Shown: positions 11,384 to 22,332 of the stretch, piece after piece
Layout of the letters: each line of letters starts with the position of its first letter
Numbering within the stretch: the stretch's first letter is position 1
Origin: Tragulus kanchil
Lineage: Eukaryota > Chordata > Mammalia > Artiodactyla > Tragulidae
Assembly: GCA_022376925.1 (NCBI GenBank)
Contig: JAIOJX010000005.1
Coordinates: 13,172,501-13,236,500, forward strand
Direction: 5' to 3'
DNA: 64,000 nt
The notes under the pieces: generated by a model
Seen by the model: the letters and a program-made list of their open reading frames with translations, nothing else
What the model was told of the DNA's origin: nothing
Databases searched by the model: none
Translations under genes and position numbers: made by a program

Positions 11384-12238
11384 ATGAGTGGAATGTTTTT
11401 AAAAAGGAAATCTTGTCTATAAAACATTTCACCTTGTCCATAATATAAAAAAGGAGCCAGTTGCCCAAGAGAACTGCCAAATATCATTTGTTCCAAGACC
11501 AGGCAGGAAATTTTTCCATGTGAAAAAGACAGGGTAGGAGGTAATGCCAAAATCCTTGTCAATGATCTTACAATAAATGCAGTGATGAGCTTCACAAGAC
11601 AATTTTAAATTTATAGAAAAGGTTGAGCTCAGTTAAAGACCCCGGGCTCACTGGCCCACTTGGGAAACGTCCAACAGAATGACTGATTTTGGAATATTCT
11701 ACTCTAAGACTCAGAATAGTTTAATTGCATTTATTTATGCATTCCATTTGTACAGTGGATATATGGGAAGTGCCTTTCTAGGAGAATTTTCAATTTTTAC
11801 TATCTTTTTAGTATTTTTTTCTCCTTCAACATACTAAATATGGAAGGGAAGTATGGGGTTTTGAATTAAAAGCAGCAAAAAAATGTGTTTCAGACTAGCT
11901 CATGTCAATATCATGACATTGATAAGGTATTTTACAACTTTGAGGTTTATCCATTTTCCAAATCAGAAGCATAATTCATCTTAGAGTGTTGTGTGAGAAT
12001 GAAATGAAACCAATTACGTATGCATTCTGAATATACTTTACCCTGGAAATTATTTAAGGTTGTTCATAATTAATTTAATACACACATGCATACAACCATA
12101 CATGTCACATACCGCCACACATACTTTTACATATATCCTATTGACAACTGTAGCATAAATTAAAAACACAGGCAAAAGATGAAAGGAAAATAAAGGTGGA
12201 AGCACATAGAAGACAAATGAGATTTAAAATATGAGTGG

Positions 12239-12521
12239 TAGATTAGGCTGATCAGGATCATAGGTCCCCGACAGAGTTAAAAATTCTGATGGCTGTCACA
12301 CGGGCAATACATTAGTCCCCCTAGGCTATTTATGCTGTTGTATACAACTGAAAATATTAAAAGGAAGAAATCTGATATTTTTCTTAACTTTTTGGGAAAA
12401 ATTGAGACATTCCACTGAATATATCTCATTATCAGCTAACAGAGGGTTTAATTCCATTTATTCATTTCCTTAATAAAATATTTTGTTGCATGCCGAAAAA
12501 AAAATAAAATAAAATAAAAAA
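12239..12521 (+). mobile_element. Candidate processed retrocopy (second copy)
   Basis: This is the counterpart of 11102-11383 inside copy B of duplication 5, with the same poly(A) signal, tail and flanking 8-bp repeat. It is not an independent insertion. Confidence 0.5.
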
Positions 12522-12784
12522 TGAGTGGAATGTTTTTAAAAAGGAAATCTTGTCTATAAAACATTTCACCTTGTCCATAATATAAAAAAGGAGCCAGTTG
12601 CCCAAGAGAACTGCCAAATATCATTTGTTCCAAGACCAGGCAGGAAATTTTTCCATGTGAAAAAGACAGGGTAGGAGGTAATGCCAAAATCCTTGTCAAT
12701 GATCTTACAATAAATGCAGTGATGAGCTTCACAAGACTATTTGTTGTATTGATGTTTGATGGCATTGCACTCAAGACTACCAGA

Positions 12785-13000
12785 GGGCTTCCCTGATGGC
12801 TCAGTGGATAAAGAATCCACCTGAAATGCAAAAGACATGGTACTTTTGGGTTTCATCCCTGGGTTGGGAAGATCCCCTGGAGAAGGAAAATGGCAGCCCA
12901 CTCCAGTATTCTTGCCTGGAAAATCCCATAGACAGAGCAGTCTGGTGGGTTACAGTCCAAAGGGTTTCAAAGAGTCAGACATGACTGACTAAACACATAA
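12785..13000 (+). mobile_element. Bov-tA SINE
   Basis: The tRNA-Glu-like head starts with 'gggcttccctgatggctca'. Then come the ruminant 'gatcccctggagaagg' block near 12870, 'ccactccagtattcttgcc' near 12900 and the terminal 'agagtcagacatgactga' near 12975. The B box is degraded by a short insertion around 12845. This family is restricted to ruminants. Confidence 0.9.
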
Positions 13001-13705
13001 CACAAATACAACCAGAAAAACAAAATATGTAGAAATTGCATATAGTGTATCTTTAAGTATCTTCCACTCTGAAGATCTGGCTTGCCTGCCTGGGAGAATG
13101 GATGAACTGTGTATGTTTCGAGCAATTCTTCCTAAACAAGACAATGTATGACAGTGAGCCTACAAACAACAAAGTGCTGTAGAAATACGCACAGTTATTC
13201 TTTTGGTATCTCTGTCAGTCTCCAGGAACCTAGCTTGTGTCCATACTTGTGGACCCGTCATGATTACAAAGCAATCCCATAGACTTCTCTCGGATAAAGT
13301 TGGCTCACAGAGACTTGAAAGATCATTCCTGTTATAAATATCTGCATTGTAATAAGCAACTCTTAAATATCCTAAACTCATAAAGGTCCAAAGGAATGGG
13401 TCTTTAGTGGCAGTGGTTTGTTCACAATGAAATGAGGGGTATGAAGAGGTACTGTTTTTCCTGGCATTTTGTTATCCATATAAGTGATCATGATTTCACC
13501 ATATAAACTACTTTCCAAAGGAGAGATTCAAAGCCCAAATCCAATGTACGTTTTTCTCTGTGTTTTTTTTTTTTCAAAAACAATTTTTTTTTTTAAAGCT
13601 ATCCATTTTACAAGGCAAAAACTTTCATTGACTAGGCGTCTTTCAAGGTAACTGTTTTTTCCATTAGGAAACTTGTTCCTAACATGTCCTTAATGATTCC
13701 AGGGT
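13001..13705. other. Unassigned single-copy sequence
   Basis: I see no gene, and only T/A homopolymer runs near 13562-13595. One 73-codon open frame on the minus strand (13160-13381) has no recognisable feature. Confidence 0.5.
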
Positions 13706-14317
13706 GACTTTGCCCTGCATCATCTAACTCTGTTCCCATTAGCAACACACCATTCACAACAAGATCTGATGAGCACAATTTATTTTCAAATTGATTTTCC
13801 TTTCTGTAAAAAGCTCTTAACCATCCATTTTATTTAAAAGTTTCTTCTAATTAAAGTTTCCTCTCATTACTAAAAAATTCAGTTTCAATCTTTATGCCAT
13901 TAGGTAGGAAAATATTCCCTAAATCAAACAACTTCCAGGATCACAAAAGACAATGAATTAATCAAATTGGGAGTTGCTTTGGAAAGAGCTTGCTACCTGA
14001 AAAGTTGATCAATACTTTCTGTGTATCATTCATGACTGTGTACTAATCAGTCAGAAGTGGAGGCTGTGATACTAACCAATTTTATGGGAAGGATCACAAT
14101 AAGCCACATGACTTCTTTTAGCCTCTACCCTCCCAATGTCTTCAGCTGGTAGAGGCTACAACTACTCACAGGGCACTCTACACACCCTTTTCATTCAAAA
14201 AAAAAAAGGCAGAATTACTTAGTTCGTTTAAAGTAATAGAGTTTATATATTTAGCTGGAGTTCCTCAACATTAACAATGGCAAGAAACGACCATAAATTG
14301 GTTCTATACACCCTTAT

Positions 14318-14530
14318 GGGCTTCCCAGGTGGCGCAGTGGTAAAGAATCCACCTGCCAATGCAGGAGGCTCAAGAGACTCAGGTTTGATTCCTGGGTCAG
14401 AAAGCTCCCCCAGAGGAGGAACTGGCAACCCACTCCAGGATTCTTGCCTGGAACATTCCATGGATAGAGGAATCTGGCGGGCTACAGTCCACGGGATGGC
14501 AAAGAGTCAGACCTAGCTGAGCATGTGCAC
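14318..14530 (+). mobile_element. Bov-tA SINE (first copy)
   Basis: A complete head with A box and near-intact B box ('aggtttgattcctgg' near 14382) is followed by the 'ccactccaggattcttgcc' block and the 'agagtcagacctagctgag' terminus. A CA-rich microsatellite follows at 14528-14553. Confidence 0.92.
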
Positions 14531-14694
14531 ACACAGACACACACACAGACACAAAATCTAGGAAAAGAAGCATTCCTTCCTTTCTTTCTTTTTAGTTGAA
14601 GTATAGTTGATTCAAGAAGAGTTTCTTAGGGGCTGAAACAGTATCTCTTCCAAGAAGGAGTTTTGTTTTTAACTAATTTGTTTTTATCCATTTT

Positions 14695-14810
14695 ATCAGA
14701 AGATCTAAACAGACATTTCTCCAAAGAAGACATAGGGATGGGCTAATAAACACATGAAAAGATGCTCAGCATAGTTCATTATTAGAGAAATGCAAATCAA
14801 AACTACAAGG
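14695..14810 (+). mobile_element. L1 ORF2 3' fragment, cut by the duplication junction
   Basis: This is late L1 ORF2 sequence ('gacatttctccaaagaagac' onward, then 'gagaaatgcaaatcaaaac'). It ends abruptly at the junction of duplication 6; the continuation is seen after 15910. Confidence 0.8.
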
Positions 14811-15417
14811 ACTTTGCCCTGTATTAACTCTGTTCCCATTAGCAACACACCATTCACAACAAGATCTGATGAGCACAATTTATTTTCAAATTGATTTTCC
14901 TTTCTGTAAAAAGCTCTTAACCATCCATTTTATTTAAAAGTTTCTTCTAATTAAAGTTTCCTCTCATTACTAAAAAATTCAGTTTCAATCTTTATGCCAT
15001 TAGGTAGGAAAATATTCCCTAAATCAAACAACTTCCAGGATCACAAAAGACAATGAATTAATCAAATTGGGAGTTGCTTTGGAAAGAGCTTGCTACCTGA
15101 AAAGTTGATCAATACTTTCTGTGTATCATTCATGACTGTGTACTAATCAGTCAGAAGTGGAGGCTGTGATACTAACCAATTTTATGGGAAGGATCACAAT
15201 AAGCCACATGACTTCTTTTAGCCTCTACCCTCCCAATGTCTTCAGCTGGTAGAGGCTACAACTACTCACAGGGCACTCTACACACCCTTTTCATTCAAAA
15301 AAAAAAAGGCAGAATTACTTAGTTCGTTTAAAGTAATAGAGTTTATATATTTAGCTGGAGTTCCTCAACATTAACAATGGCAAGAAACGACCATAAATTG
15401 GTTCTATACACCCTTAT

Positions 15418-15629
15418 GGGCTTCCCAGGTGGCGCAGTGGTAAAGAATCCACCTGCCAATGCAGGAGGCTCAAGAGACTCAGGTTCGATTCCTGGGTCAG
15501 AAAGCTCCCCCAGAGGAGGAACTGGCAACCCACTCCAGGATTCTTGCCTGGAACATTCCATGGATAGAGGAATCTGGCGGGCTACAGTCCACGGGATGGC
15601 AAAGAGTCAGACCTAGCTGAGCATGTGCA
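15418..15629 (+). mobile_element. Bov-tA SINE (second copy)
   Basis: This is the duplicate of 14318-14530 within duplication 6. Its B box reads 'ggttcgattcc', the canonical form, while the first copy has T in place of C. The following CA repeat is also present. Confidence 0.92.
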
Positions 15630-15913
15630 CACACAGACACACACACAGACACAAAATCTAGGAAAAGAAGCATTCCTTCCTTTCTTTCTTTTTAGTTGAA
15701 GTATAGTTGATTCAAGAAGAGTTTCTTAGGGGCTGAAACAGTATCTCTTCCAAGAAGGAGTTTTGTTTTTAACTAATTTGTTTTTATCCATTTTATCAGA
15801 AGATCTAAACAGACATTTCTCCAAAGAAGACATAGGGATGGGCTAATAAACACATGAAAAGATGCTCAGCATAGTTCACTATTAGAGAAATGCAAATCAA
15901 AACTACAAGGAGG

Positions 15914-16235
15914 GGCTTCCCTGGTGGTCCAGTGGGTAAGGACACCGCCTTGCAGTGCAAGGGGCGCCGGTTCGATCCCTGGCCTGGGAAGGTCCCACGT
16001 GCCATGGAGCGGCTGGACTGATGTGTCCAATTACCGAGCCGGAGCTCTGGGGCGCATGCGCCCAGAGCCGGTGCTCTGCGACGACAGACGCCACCGCGAT
16101 GGGAGGCCCACAGGAGCCAAAGAACAAAGACAGATGAAAATAAATGAAAGACCAATAGAAGTGGCTCGCCTGGTCCCTCCCTCCCCATCCCTCCCCCACC
16201 AAAATAAATAAATAAATCTTAAAAAAAAAAAAAAT
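15914..16235 (+). mobile_element. CHR-derived SINE, unfamiliar body (insertion 3, into L1)
   Basis: It is full length, about 320 bp, with intact A and B boxes, a CT-rich block, AAATAAAT repeats and poly(A). A perfect 10-bp target-site duplication, TACAAGGAGG, sits at 15904-15913 and 16236-16245, and the L1 sequence reads through cleanly when the SINE and one repeat are removed. This is the best-preserved member in the window. Confidence 0.93.
15922..15979 (+). promoter_or_regulatory. Internal RNA polymerase III promoter (A and B boxes) of the SINE
   Basis: The A box is at 15922-15936 ('tggtggtccagtggg') and the B box at 15969-15979 ('ggttcgatccc'). Sequence and spacing match a type 2 Pol III promoter inherited from tRNA-Glu. 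Activity is not demonstrated. Confidence 0.75.
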
Positions 16236-16905
16236 TACAAGGAGGTATTGCCTCACACTGGTCAGAATAGCCATCATCAGAAAGTCTACAAACAGCAAAT
16301 GCTGGAGAGGGGGTGGAGAAAAGGGATCTCTCTTGCTCTGTAGGTGGGAATGTAAATTGATACAGCCACTGTGGAAGACAGTGTGTAGATTCCTTAAAAA
16401 CACTAGGCATAAAACTACCATATGACCCAACAATCCCACTACTGGGCATATACCCTGAAAAAACCATAACTGAAAAAGACACATGTACCCCAATGTTCAC
16501 TGCAGCACTACTTACAATAGCTAGGACATGGAAGCAACCTGGATGTCCACCAACAGATGAATGAAAAAAGCAGCTATGGTACATATATACCATGGAATAT
16601 TACTTGGCTATAAAAAGAAACACATTTGAGTGAGCTCTAATGAGGTGGATGAACCCAGAGCCTATTATACAGCGTGAAGTAAATAAGAAAAACAAATACC
16701 ATATATCAATGCATATATACAGAATCTCAAAAGACGATACAGATGAACCATCGCAGGGCAGCAATAGAGACAGAGACAGAGAACAGACATGTGGACACAG
16801 GCGGGGGGAGGAGAGGCTGGGGTGAACGGGAGGAAGAGCCTGGAAACGTATACTACCTTATGTAAAACTGCCTGCCAGTGGGAATTTGCTATAAGACTCG
16901 GGGAG

Positions 16906-17230
16906 GGCTTCCCCTGGTGGTCCAGTGGGTAAGGACACCGCCTTGCAGTGCAAGGGGCGCCGGTTCCATCCCTAGCCTGGGAAGATCCCACATGCCGCGG
17001 AGCGGCTGGACTGATGTGTCCAAGTGCTCTGGAGTGCATGCGCCCAGAGCTAGCGCTCTGCAACAACAGAGGCCACCGCGATGGGAGGCCCACAGGAGCC
17101 AAAGAACAAAGATGGATGAAAATAGAGAAATGAAAGACCAATAGAAGTGGCCCGCCTGCTCCCTCCCTCCCCAACCTGACCCCCGCCCAAAAATAAATAA
17201 ATAAATAAATCTTTAAAAAAAAAAAAAAAA
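16906..17230 (+). mobile_element. CHR-derived SINE, unfamiliar body (insertion 4, into L1; first copy)
   Basis: It is full length and flanked by a 13-bp target-site duplication (16893-16905 and 17231-17243) with one G/A mismatch. The body lacks the 'attaccgagccgg' segment present in insertion 3, so it carries a small internal deletion. The A box has an extra C. The tail has four AAAT repeats and poly(A). Confidence 0.92.
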
Positions 17231-17332
17231 AAGACTCAGGGAGCGCAAACAGATGCTCTGTGACGGCCTAGTGGGGAGACGGGAATTGGATGAAGGCAGC
17301 GAAAAGATTTCAGTTATAAGTGTGTGTGTGTG

Positions 17333-17385
17333 CACGCGCTTAGTTGCTCGTGTCCGACTCTTTCTGAACCCATGGACCACAGCCT
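17333..17385 (-). mobile_element. Bov-A fragment (first copy)
   Basis: The reverse complement of the Bov-A terminus is visible ('tgctcgtgtccgactctttc', then 'aacccatggaccacagcct'). It is preceded by a short TG repeat, and the rest of the element is missing. The duplicate is at about 18529-18582. Confidence 0.7.
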
Positions 17386-17404
17386 CTGTGCTAATGCTGG
17401 AGAT

Positions 17405-17670
17405 GGTTGCACTTGCCTACTCCAAGGGATATGATATACAATACGATAAATATAGTTAACATTGATGTATGGTATATATGAAAGTCGTTAAGAAAGTAAA
17501 TGTGAGTTCTCATAAGAAAATTTTATTTTCTTTCATTTTGTTTCTCTATAAGATGGATGTTCACTAAACTTACTGTGATAATCATTTCATGATGTCCATA
17601 AGTCAAGGCATTATGCTGTACACCTTTTAAAGTGCTATACAACAATTATATCTCAATAAAACTGGATAAG
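17405..17670 (+). mobile_element. L1MA-type 3' end (first copy)
   Basis: The characteristic block from 'gatgtatggtatatatgaaag' (one base trimmed from the true length) through 'ggatgttcactaaacttac' to 'tatatctcaataaaactgg' marks the end of an L1MA-type 3' UTR. The duplicate lies at about 18600-18865, and its last 35 bases recur a third time at 20016-20050. Confidence 0.8.
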
Positions 17671-18093
17671 AACAAAAACAAGGTGAAATAAAGAAAGCAG
17701 AACCCGAAGCGAAACCACCTTCCTCCTGCAATATCCTTGCAGCACCCTCTACTGACAAAACTTATATCACATTCAATGGAAAGGAGCAAAGCTTAGATAA
17801 AAAACATTTTTGAAAGTTGGGGCTCTAATGAGGTGGATGAACCCAGAGCCTATTATACAGCGTGAAGTAAATAAGAAAAACAAATACCATATATCAATGC
17901 ATATATACAGAATCTCAAAAGACGATACAGATGAACCATCGCAGGGCAGCAATAGAGACAGAGACAGAGAACAGACATGTGGACACAGGCGGGGGGAGGA
18001 GAGGCTGGGGTGAACGGGAGGAAGAGCCTGGAAACGTATACTACCTTATGTAAAACTGCCTGCCAGTGGGAATTTGCTATAAGACTCGGGGAG

Positions 18094-18418
18094 GGCTTCC
18101 CCTGGTGGTCCAGTGGGTAAGGACACCACCTTGCAGTGCAAGGGGCACCGGTTCCATCCCTAGCCTGGGAAGATCCCACATGCCGCGGAGCGGCTGGACT
18201 GATGTGTCCAAGTGCTCTGGAGTGCATGCACCCAGAGCTAGCGCTCTGCAACAACAGAGGCCACCGCGATGGGAGGCCCACAGGAGCCAAAGAACAAAGA
18301 TGGATGAAAATAGAGAAATGAAAGACCAATAGAAGTGGCCCGCCTGCTCCCTCCCTCCCCAACCTGACCCCCGCCCAAAAATAAATAAATAAATAAATCT
18401 TTAAAAAAAAAAAAAAAA
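18094..18418 (+). mobile_element. CHR-derived SINE, unfamiliar body (insertion 4, second copy)
   Basis: This is the duplicate of 16906-17230 in the same L1 site. Its target-site duplication (18081-18093 and 18419-18431) is a perfect 13 bp. It differs from the first copy by three G-to-A changes in the head and body. Confidence 0.92.
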
Positions 18419-19199
18419 AAGACTCGGGGAGCGCAAACAGATGCTCTGTGACGGCCTAGTGGGGAGACGGGAATTGGATGAAGGCAGCGAAAAGTGCAAG
18501 ATTTCAGTTATAAGTGTGTGTGTGTGCACGCGCTTAGTTGCTCGTGTCCGACTCTTTCTGAACCCATGGACCACAGCCTCTGTGCTAATGCTGGAGATGG
18601 TTGCACTTGCCTACTCCAAGGGATATGATATACAATACGATAAATATAGTTAACATTGATGTATGGTATATATGAAAGTCGTTAAGAGAGTAAATGTGAG
18701 TTCTCATAAGAAAATTTTATTTTCTTTCATTTTGTTTCTCTATAAGATGGATGTTCACTAAACTTACTGTGATAATCATTTCATGATGTCCATAAGTCAA
18801 GGCATTATGCTGTACACCTTTTAAAGTGCTATACAACAATTATATCTCAATAAAACTGGATAAGAACAAAAACAAGGTGAAATAAAGAAAGCAGAACCCG
18901 GAAGCGAAACCACCTTCCTCCTGCAATATCCTTGCAGCACCCTCTACTGACAAAACTTATATCACATTCAATGGAAAGGAGCAAAGCTTAGGGTCCATTA
19001 TGGCAGAGCAGGTACTGAAGGGTTCATTTGGATTGAAGGGACAATGCCTGGATAACTGACTCATTTATGGTGATACAGAGCTACTTACAAAAGTAGTGAG
19101 AAGGTAGGAAAGGTGAGAAAACCAGCTGACCCACCCATCAAATGCCGAGATGTGTAGAAGCTGGTCTGTAAGGATGATAGGATAGACAACAATGATGCT

Positions 19200-19500
19200 C
19201 TACTTGGGCCACCAATTCATACGTTTAACTGTTTGGTTACCAAACAATTGATTTATTTCCTGATAGCATAAGTGAGTATGTTCCACTCTGTGTATTGTCA
19301 ATGAAAAAGAAAAATCAATCACATCGGCTAAGTCAGGGAAGAAATCAGATTGGTAGCTAGGGGTCAGGTAATGGGTTGACCTTTCATTTTGGATCGGCTC
19401 ACCTTTGGCAGCTGGTAAATAGGCCCCTGCACTTTGGGAGGCTGTAACAGAGGTGGAGGGGGACACAGAGATGATTCCAACAATTGGTACTAAAACAGAC
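19200..19500. other. Unassigned sequence within duplication 8
   Basis: An 88-codon open frame on the minus strand (19200-19466, duplicated at 20345-20611) has no recognisable domain or codon signature. I find no known repeat here. It is listed only to document the stretch. Confidence 0.3.
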
Positions 19501-19820
19501 TAAGAATCAAAACATAGTAGCTTTAAACACCCCCTCCCTGCCTTCCCATTACCATGGCAACATGGGACCGCTTCACATGTAGCCCGTTTGTAGACTTGGC
19601 TCGACATTCACCTTAACGCATTTTCAACCTGGATGGCAATGCTCCAGAGGGAGGGAGTGGACAAGGCAGAGGCTCATATCTGGTCCTCATATTTCCTAAG
19701 AATTGCAGTACCCTTGTGCCCCCACTTTGGTGTGTGAATTCAGACTCAAGTCTCTAGAAGCTCTTTCTGATCCTAGAAGTGCTCAGAGCTGCATGCTCTG
19801 AGCTGTCAAGACACGTTCTA

Positions 19821-20008
19821 GGGACTTCCTTGGTGGTGCAGCGGATGAGAAACTGCTTGCCAGTGCAGGGATGTGGTCCCATCCCGGTCCAGGAAGATCC
19901 ACATGCCGCAGCGCAACTAAGCCGGTGTGCTGCAACTACTGAAACCTGTGCTAGAGCTCGTGGTCCAAAAAGCAAGAGAAGCCCACGGCAATGGAAGCCA
20001 GCACTGCT
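19821..20008 (+). mobile_element. CHR-1 type SINE, truncated and error-rich (first copy)
   Basis: The head 'gggacttccttggtggtgca' and the body 'gcaactaagccggtgtgctg' identify a CHR-1 type element. The right half is missing because copy A of duplication 8 ends here, and several homopolymers are one base shorter than in the full copies at 20966 and 22066. Confidence 0.85.
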
Positions 20009-20965
20009 GCTGTATAACAATTATATCTCAATAAAACTGGATAAGAACAAAAACAAGGTGAAATAAAGAAAGCAGAACCCGATTTTTTGGCATGACAAAA
20101 CTTATATCACATTCAATGGAAAGGAGCAAAGCTTAGGGTCCATTATGGCAGAGCAGGTACTGAAGGGTTCATTTGGATTGAAGGGACAATGCCTGGATAA
20201 CTGACTCATTTATGGTGATACAGAGCTACTTACAAAAGTAGTGAGAAGGTAGGAAAGGTGAGAAAACCAGCTGACCCACCCATCAAATGCCGAGATGTGT
20301 AGAAGCTGGTCTGTAAGGATGATAGGATAGACAACAATGATGCTCTACTTGGGCCACCAATTCATACGTTTAACTGTTTGGTTACCAAACAATTGATTTA
20401 TTTCCTGATAGCATAAGTGAGTATGTTCCACTCTGTGTATTGTCAATGAAAAAGAAAAATCAATCACATCGGCTAAGTCAGGGAAGAAATCAGATTGGTA
20501 GCTAGGGGTCAGGTAATGGGTTGACCTTTCATTTTGGATCGGCTCACCTTTGGCAGCTGGTAAATAGGCCCCTGCACTTTGGGAGGCTGTAACAGAGGTG
20601 GAGGGGGACACAGAGATGATTCCAACAATTGGTACTAAAACAGACTAAGAATCAAAACATAGTAGCTTTAAACACCCCCTCCCTGCCTTCCCATTACCAT
20701 GGCAACATGGGACCGCTTCACATGTAGCCCGTTTGTAGACTTGGCTCGACATTCACCTTAACGCATTTTCAACCTGGATGGCAATGCTCCAGAGGGAGGG
20801 AGTGGACAAGGCAAAGGCTCATATCTGGTCCTCATATTTCCTAAGAATTGCAGTACCCTTGTGCCCCCACTTTGGTGTGTGAATTCAGACTCAAGTCTCT
20901 AGAAGCTCTTTCTGATCCTAGAAGTGCTCAGAGCTGCATGCTCTGAGCTGTCAAGACACGTTCTA

Positions 20966-21232
20966 GGGGACTTCCTTGGTGGTGCAGCGGATGAGAAACT
21001 GCTTGCCAGTGCAGGGGATGTGGTCCCATCCCCGGTCCAGGAAGATCCACATGCCGCAGCGCAACTAAGCCGGTGTGCTGCAACTACTGAAACCTGTGCT
21101 AGAGCTCGTGGTCCACAGCAAGAGAAGCGACGGCAATGAGAAGCCCACGCACTGCGACTGGAGAGTGGCCCCACTCTCAGCAACCAGAGAAAGCCCAAGC
21201 ACAGCAACAAAGATCCAGAGCAGTAAAAAAAG
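20966..21232 (+). mobile_element. CHR-1 type SINE (second copy)
   Basis: This is the full element: tRNA-derived head, then the repeated 'gcaacta...'-type body with 'gagaagcccacgcactgcg' near 21138, and a short A tail at 21225-21231. It represents the same insertion as 19821. The orthodox CHR-1 body serves as an internal comparison for the unfamiliar SINE family. Confidence 0.9.
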
Positions 21233-21919
21233 AACAGGTGGGAAAACCCAGTTGCTTAGGCAGCTGTGTGACTGCCTTTGGTTAGGAGCAGAGAAATAGC
21301 CAAATGCATCTTTCATTGATTACAACAGGCTGCAATTACTTTGTTGAAAAATAGCACGTCTCACGGGCCTTCTCAGTTTTACAGATAGAAAAAATTCAAC
21401 CAAAAATGTTAAAAATGTGTTTAGTCTCAATGACTTACTTTAGATCTATAAGGTGATAGTACAGAGATGTGATAATTTTTAAATATAATCAGCTTTAGGT
21501 AAATCATTTCAAATTACTAAATTCTATGTGTGCATGTACCTCTATGTATCTTTCATTTCTCAGACAACCCAAAGAATTTCTGACTCTTCATAAAGTCTTA
21601 CAATGTGACATAGGTATGAGCTGAATGAATAAAAATGTTACTAAAATTTGGTTTTACCAGAGCTTATTTACAAGGAATGGCTGAAAATTTTAAAGGAATT
21701 TCATTATCCAACCATTAATAATTACCAACAGGATGTAGAAAGTGTGCATGTATGTGTGTGTGTGTGTGAGAGAGAGATTTTTTTAAATGACTTCTGTAGT
21801 GACATTCTGTTGAATGACAGAGTGACCTGACAGATAACAGAACTCAGTGGGGACATGGGAGTTTTTCATAAGTGAATTATGGTTGGAAGATAATTATGTT
21901 TGGAAGACTTTTCTGTTTT
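21233..21919. other. Unassigned sequence with TG microsatellite
   Basis: AT-rich, with a (TG)n/(GA)n tract at 21752-21777 whose length and phase differ in the duplicate (22851-22880). No gene is recognised. Confidence 0.5.
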
Positions 21920-22065
21920 CATATCTGGTCCTCATATTTCCTAAGAATTGCAGTACCCTTGTGCCCCCACTTTGGTGTGTGAATTCAGACTCAAGTCTCT
22001 AGAAGCTCTTTCTGATCCTAGAAGTGCTCAGAGCTGCATGCTCTGAGCTGTCAAGACACGTTCTA

Positions 22066-22332
22066 GGGGACTTCCTTGGTGGTGCAGCGGATGAGAAACT
22101 GCTTGCCAGTGCAGGGGATGTGGTCCCATCCCCGGTCCAGGAAGATCCACATGCCGCAGCGCAACTAAGCCGGTGTGCTGCAACTACTGAAACCTGTGCT
22201 AGAGCTCGTGGTCCACAGCAAGAGAAGCGACGGCAATGAGAAGCCCACGCACTGCGACTGGAGAGTGGCCCCACTCTCAGCAACCAGAGAAAGCCCAAGC
22301 ACAGCAACAAAGATCCAGAGCAGTAAAAAAAG
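22066..22332 (+). mobile_element. CHR-1 type SINE (third copy)
   Basis: Same insertion as 20966-21232, carried by duplication 9, apparently identical in sequence. Confidence 0.9.

Larger units (their letters stand above)
10506..12737. repeat. Tandem duplication 5 (offset about 1,138 bp)
   Basis: Copy A is about 10506-11600 and copy B about 11644-12737. The interiors are almost identical; one G is missing from copy B near 11781. A linker of about 43 bp (11601-11643) separates them and does not clearly match either flank. Confidence 0.95.
13706..15910. repeat. Tandem duplication 6 (offset about 1,100 bp)
   Basis: Copy A is about 13706-14810 and copy B about 14810-15910. The join falls in a GGAC/GGAG microhomology with no linker. 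Copy B is missing 4 bases near 14826, and the rest is almost identical. Copy A stops in the middle of an L1 fragment that continues normally after copy B. Confidence 0.95.
15795..17318 (+). mobile_element. L1 3' half (late ORF2 and 3' UTR), interrupted by two SINEs
   Basis: The segments 15795-15913, 16236-16905 and 17231-17318 are colinear and sense. The ORF2 C-terminal region is recognisable from 16236 to about 16726: motifs matching '[10 protein letters not shown]'-like and 'MRWMNPEPIIQ' peptides appear in sense frames, but there are frame breaks. The 3' UTR follows with a G-rich block near 16800. This is a younger L1 than the fragments at 3 and 7 kb, of the artiodactyl type. No intact reverse transcriptase is present. 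Confidence 0.85.
16634..18991. repeat. Tandem duplication 7 (offset about 1,188-1,195 bp)
   Basis: Copy A is about 16634-17796 and copy B about 17822-18991. The 25-bp linker at 17797-17821 aligns, with several errors, to the sequence just before copy A (about 16611-16634), so copy B really starts earlier with a damaged tip. Differences include several G/A changes in the SINE and a 6-base insertion near 18495. Confidence 0.95.
18835..21155. repeat. Tandem duplication 8 (offset about 1,145 bp)
   Basis: Copy A is about 18835-20008 and copy B about 20016-21155. Near its start copy B replaces about 50 bases with a garbled 'attttttggcat' stretch. Near its end copy A loses single bases from G and C runs inside the CHR-1 SINE (for example near 19820, 19867 and 19884). 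Both tips are therefore damaged while the interior is nearly identical. Confidence 0.93.

Noticed and set aside
15903..16593. Open frames of 124-196 codons on the minus strand
   Set aside because: They are antisense shadows of the L1 ORF2 region and the inserted SINE.
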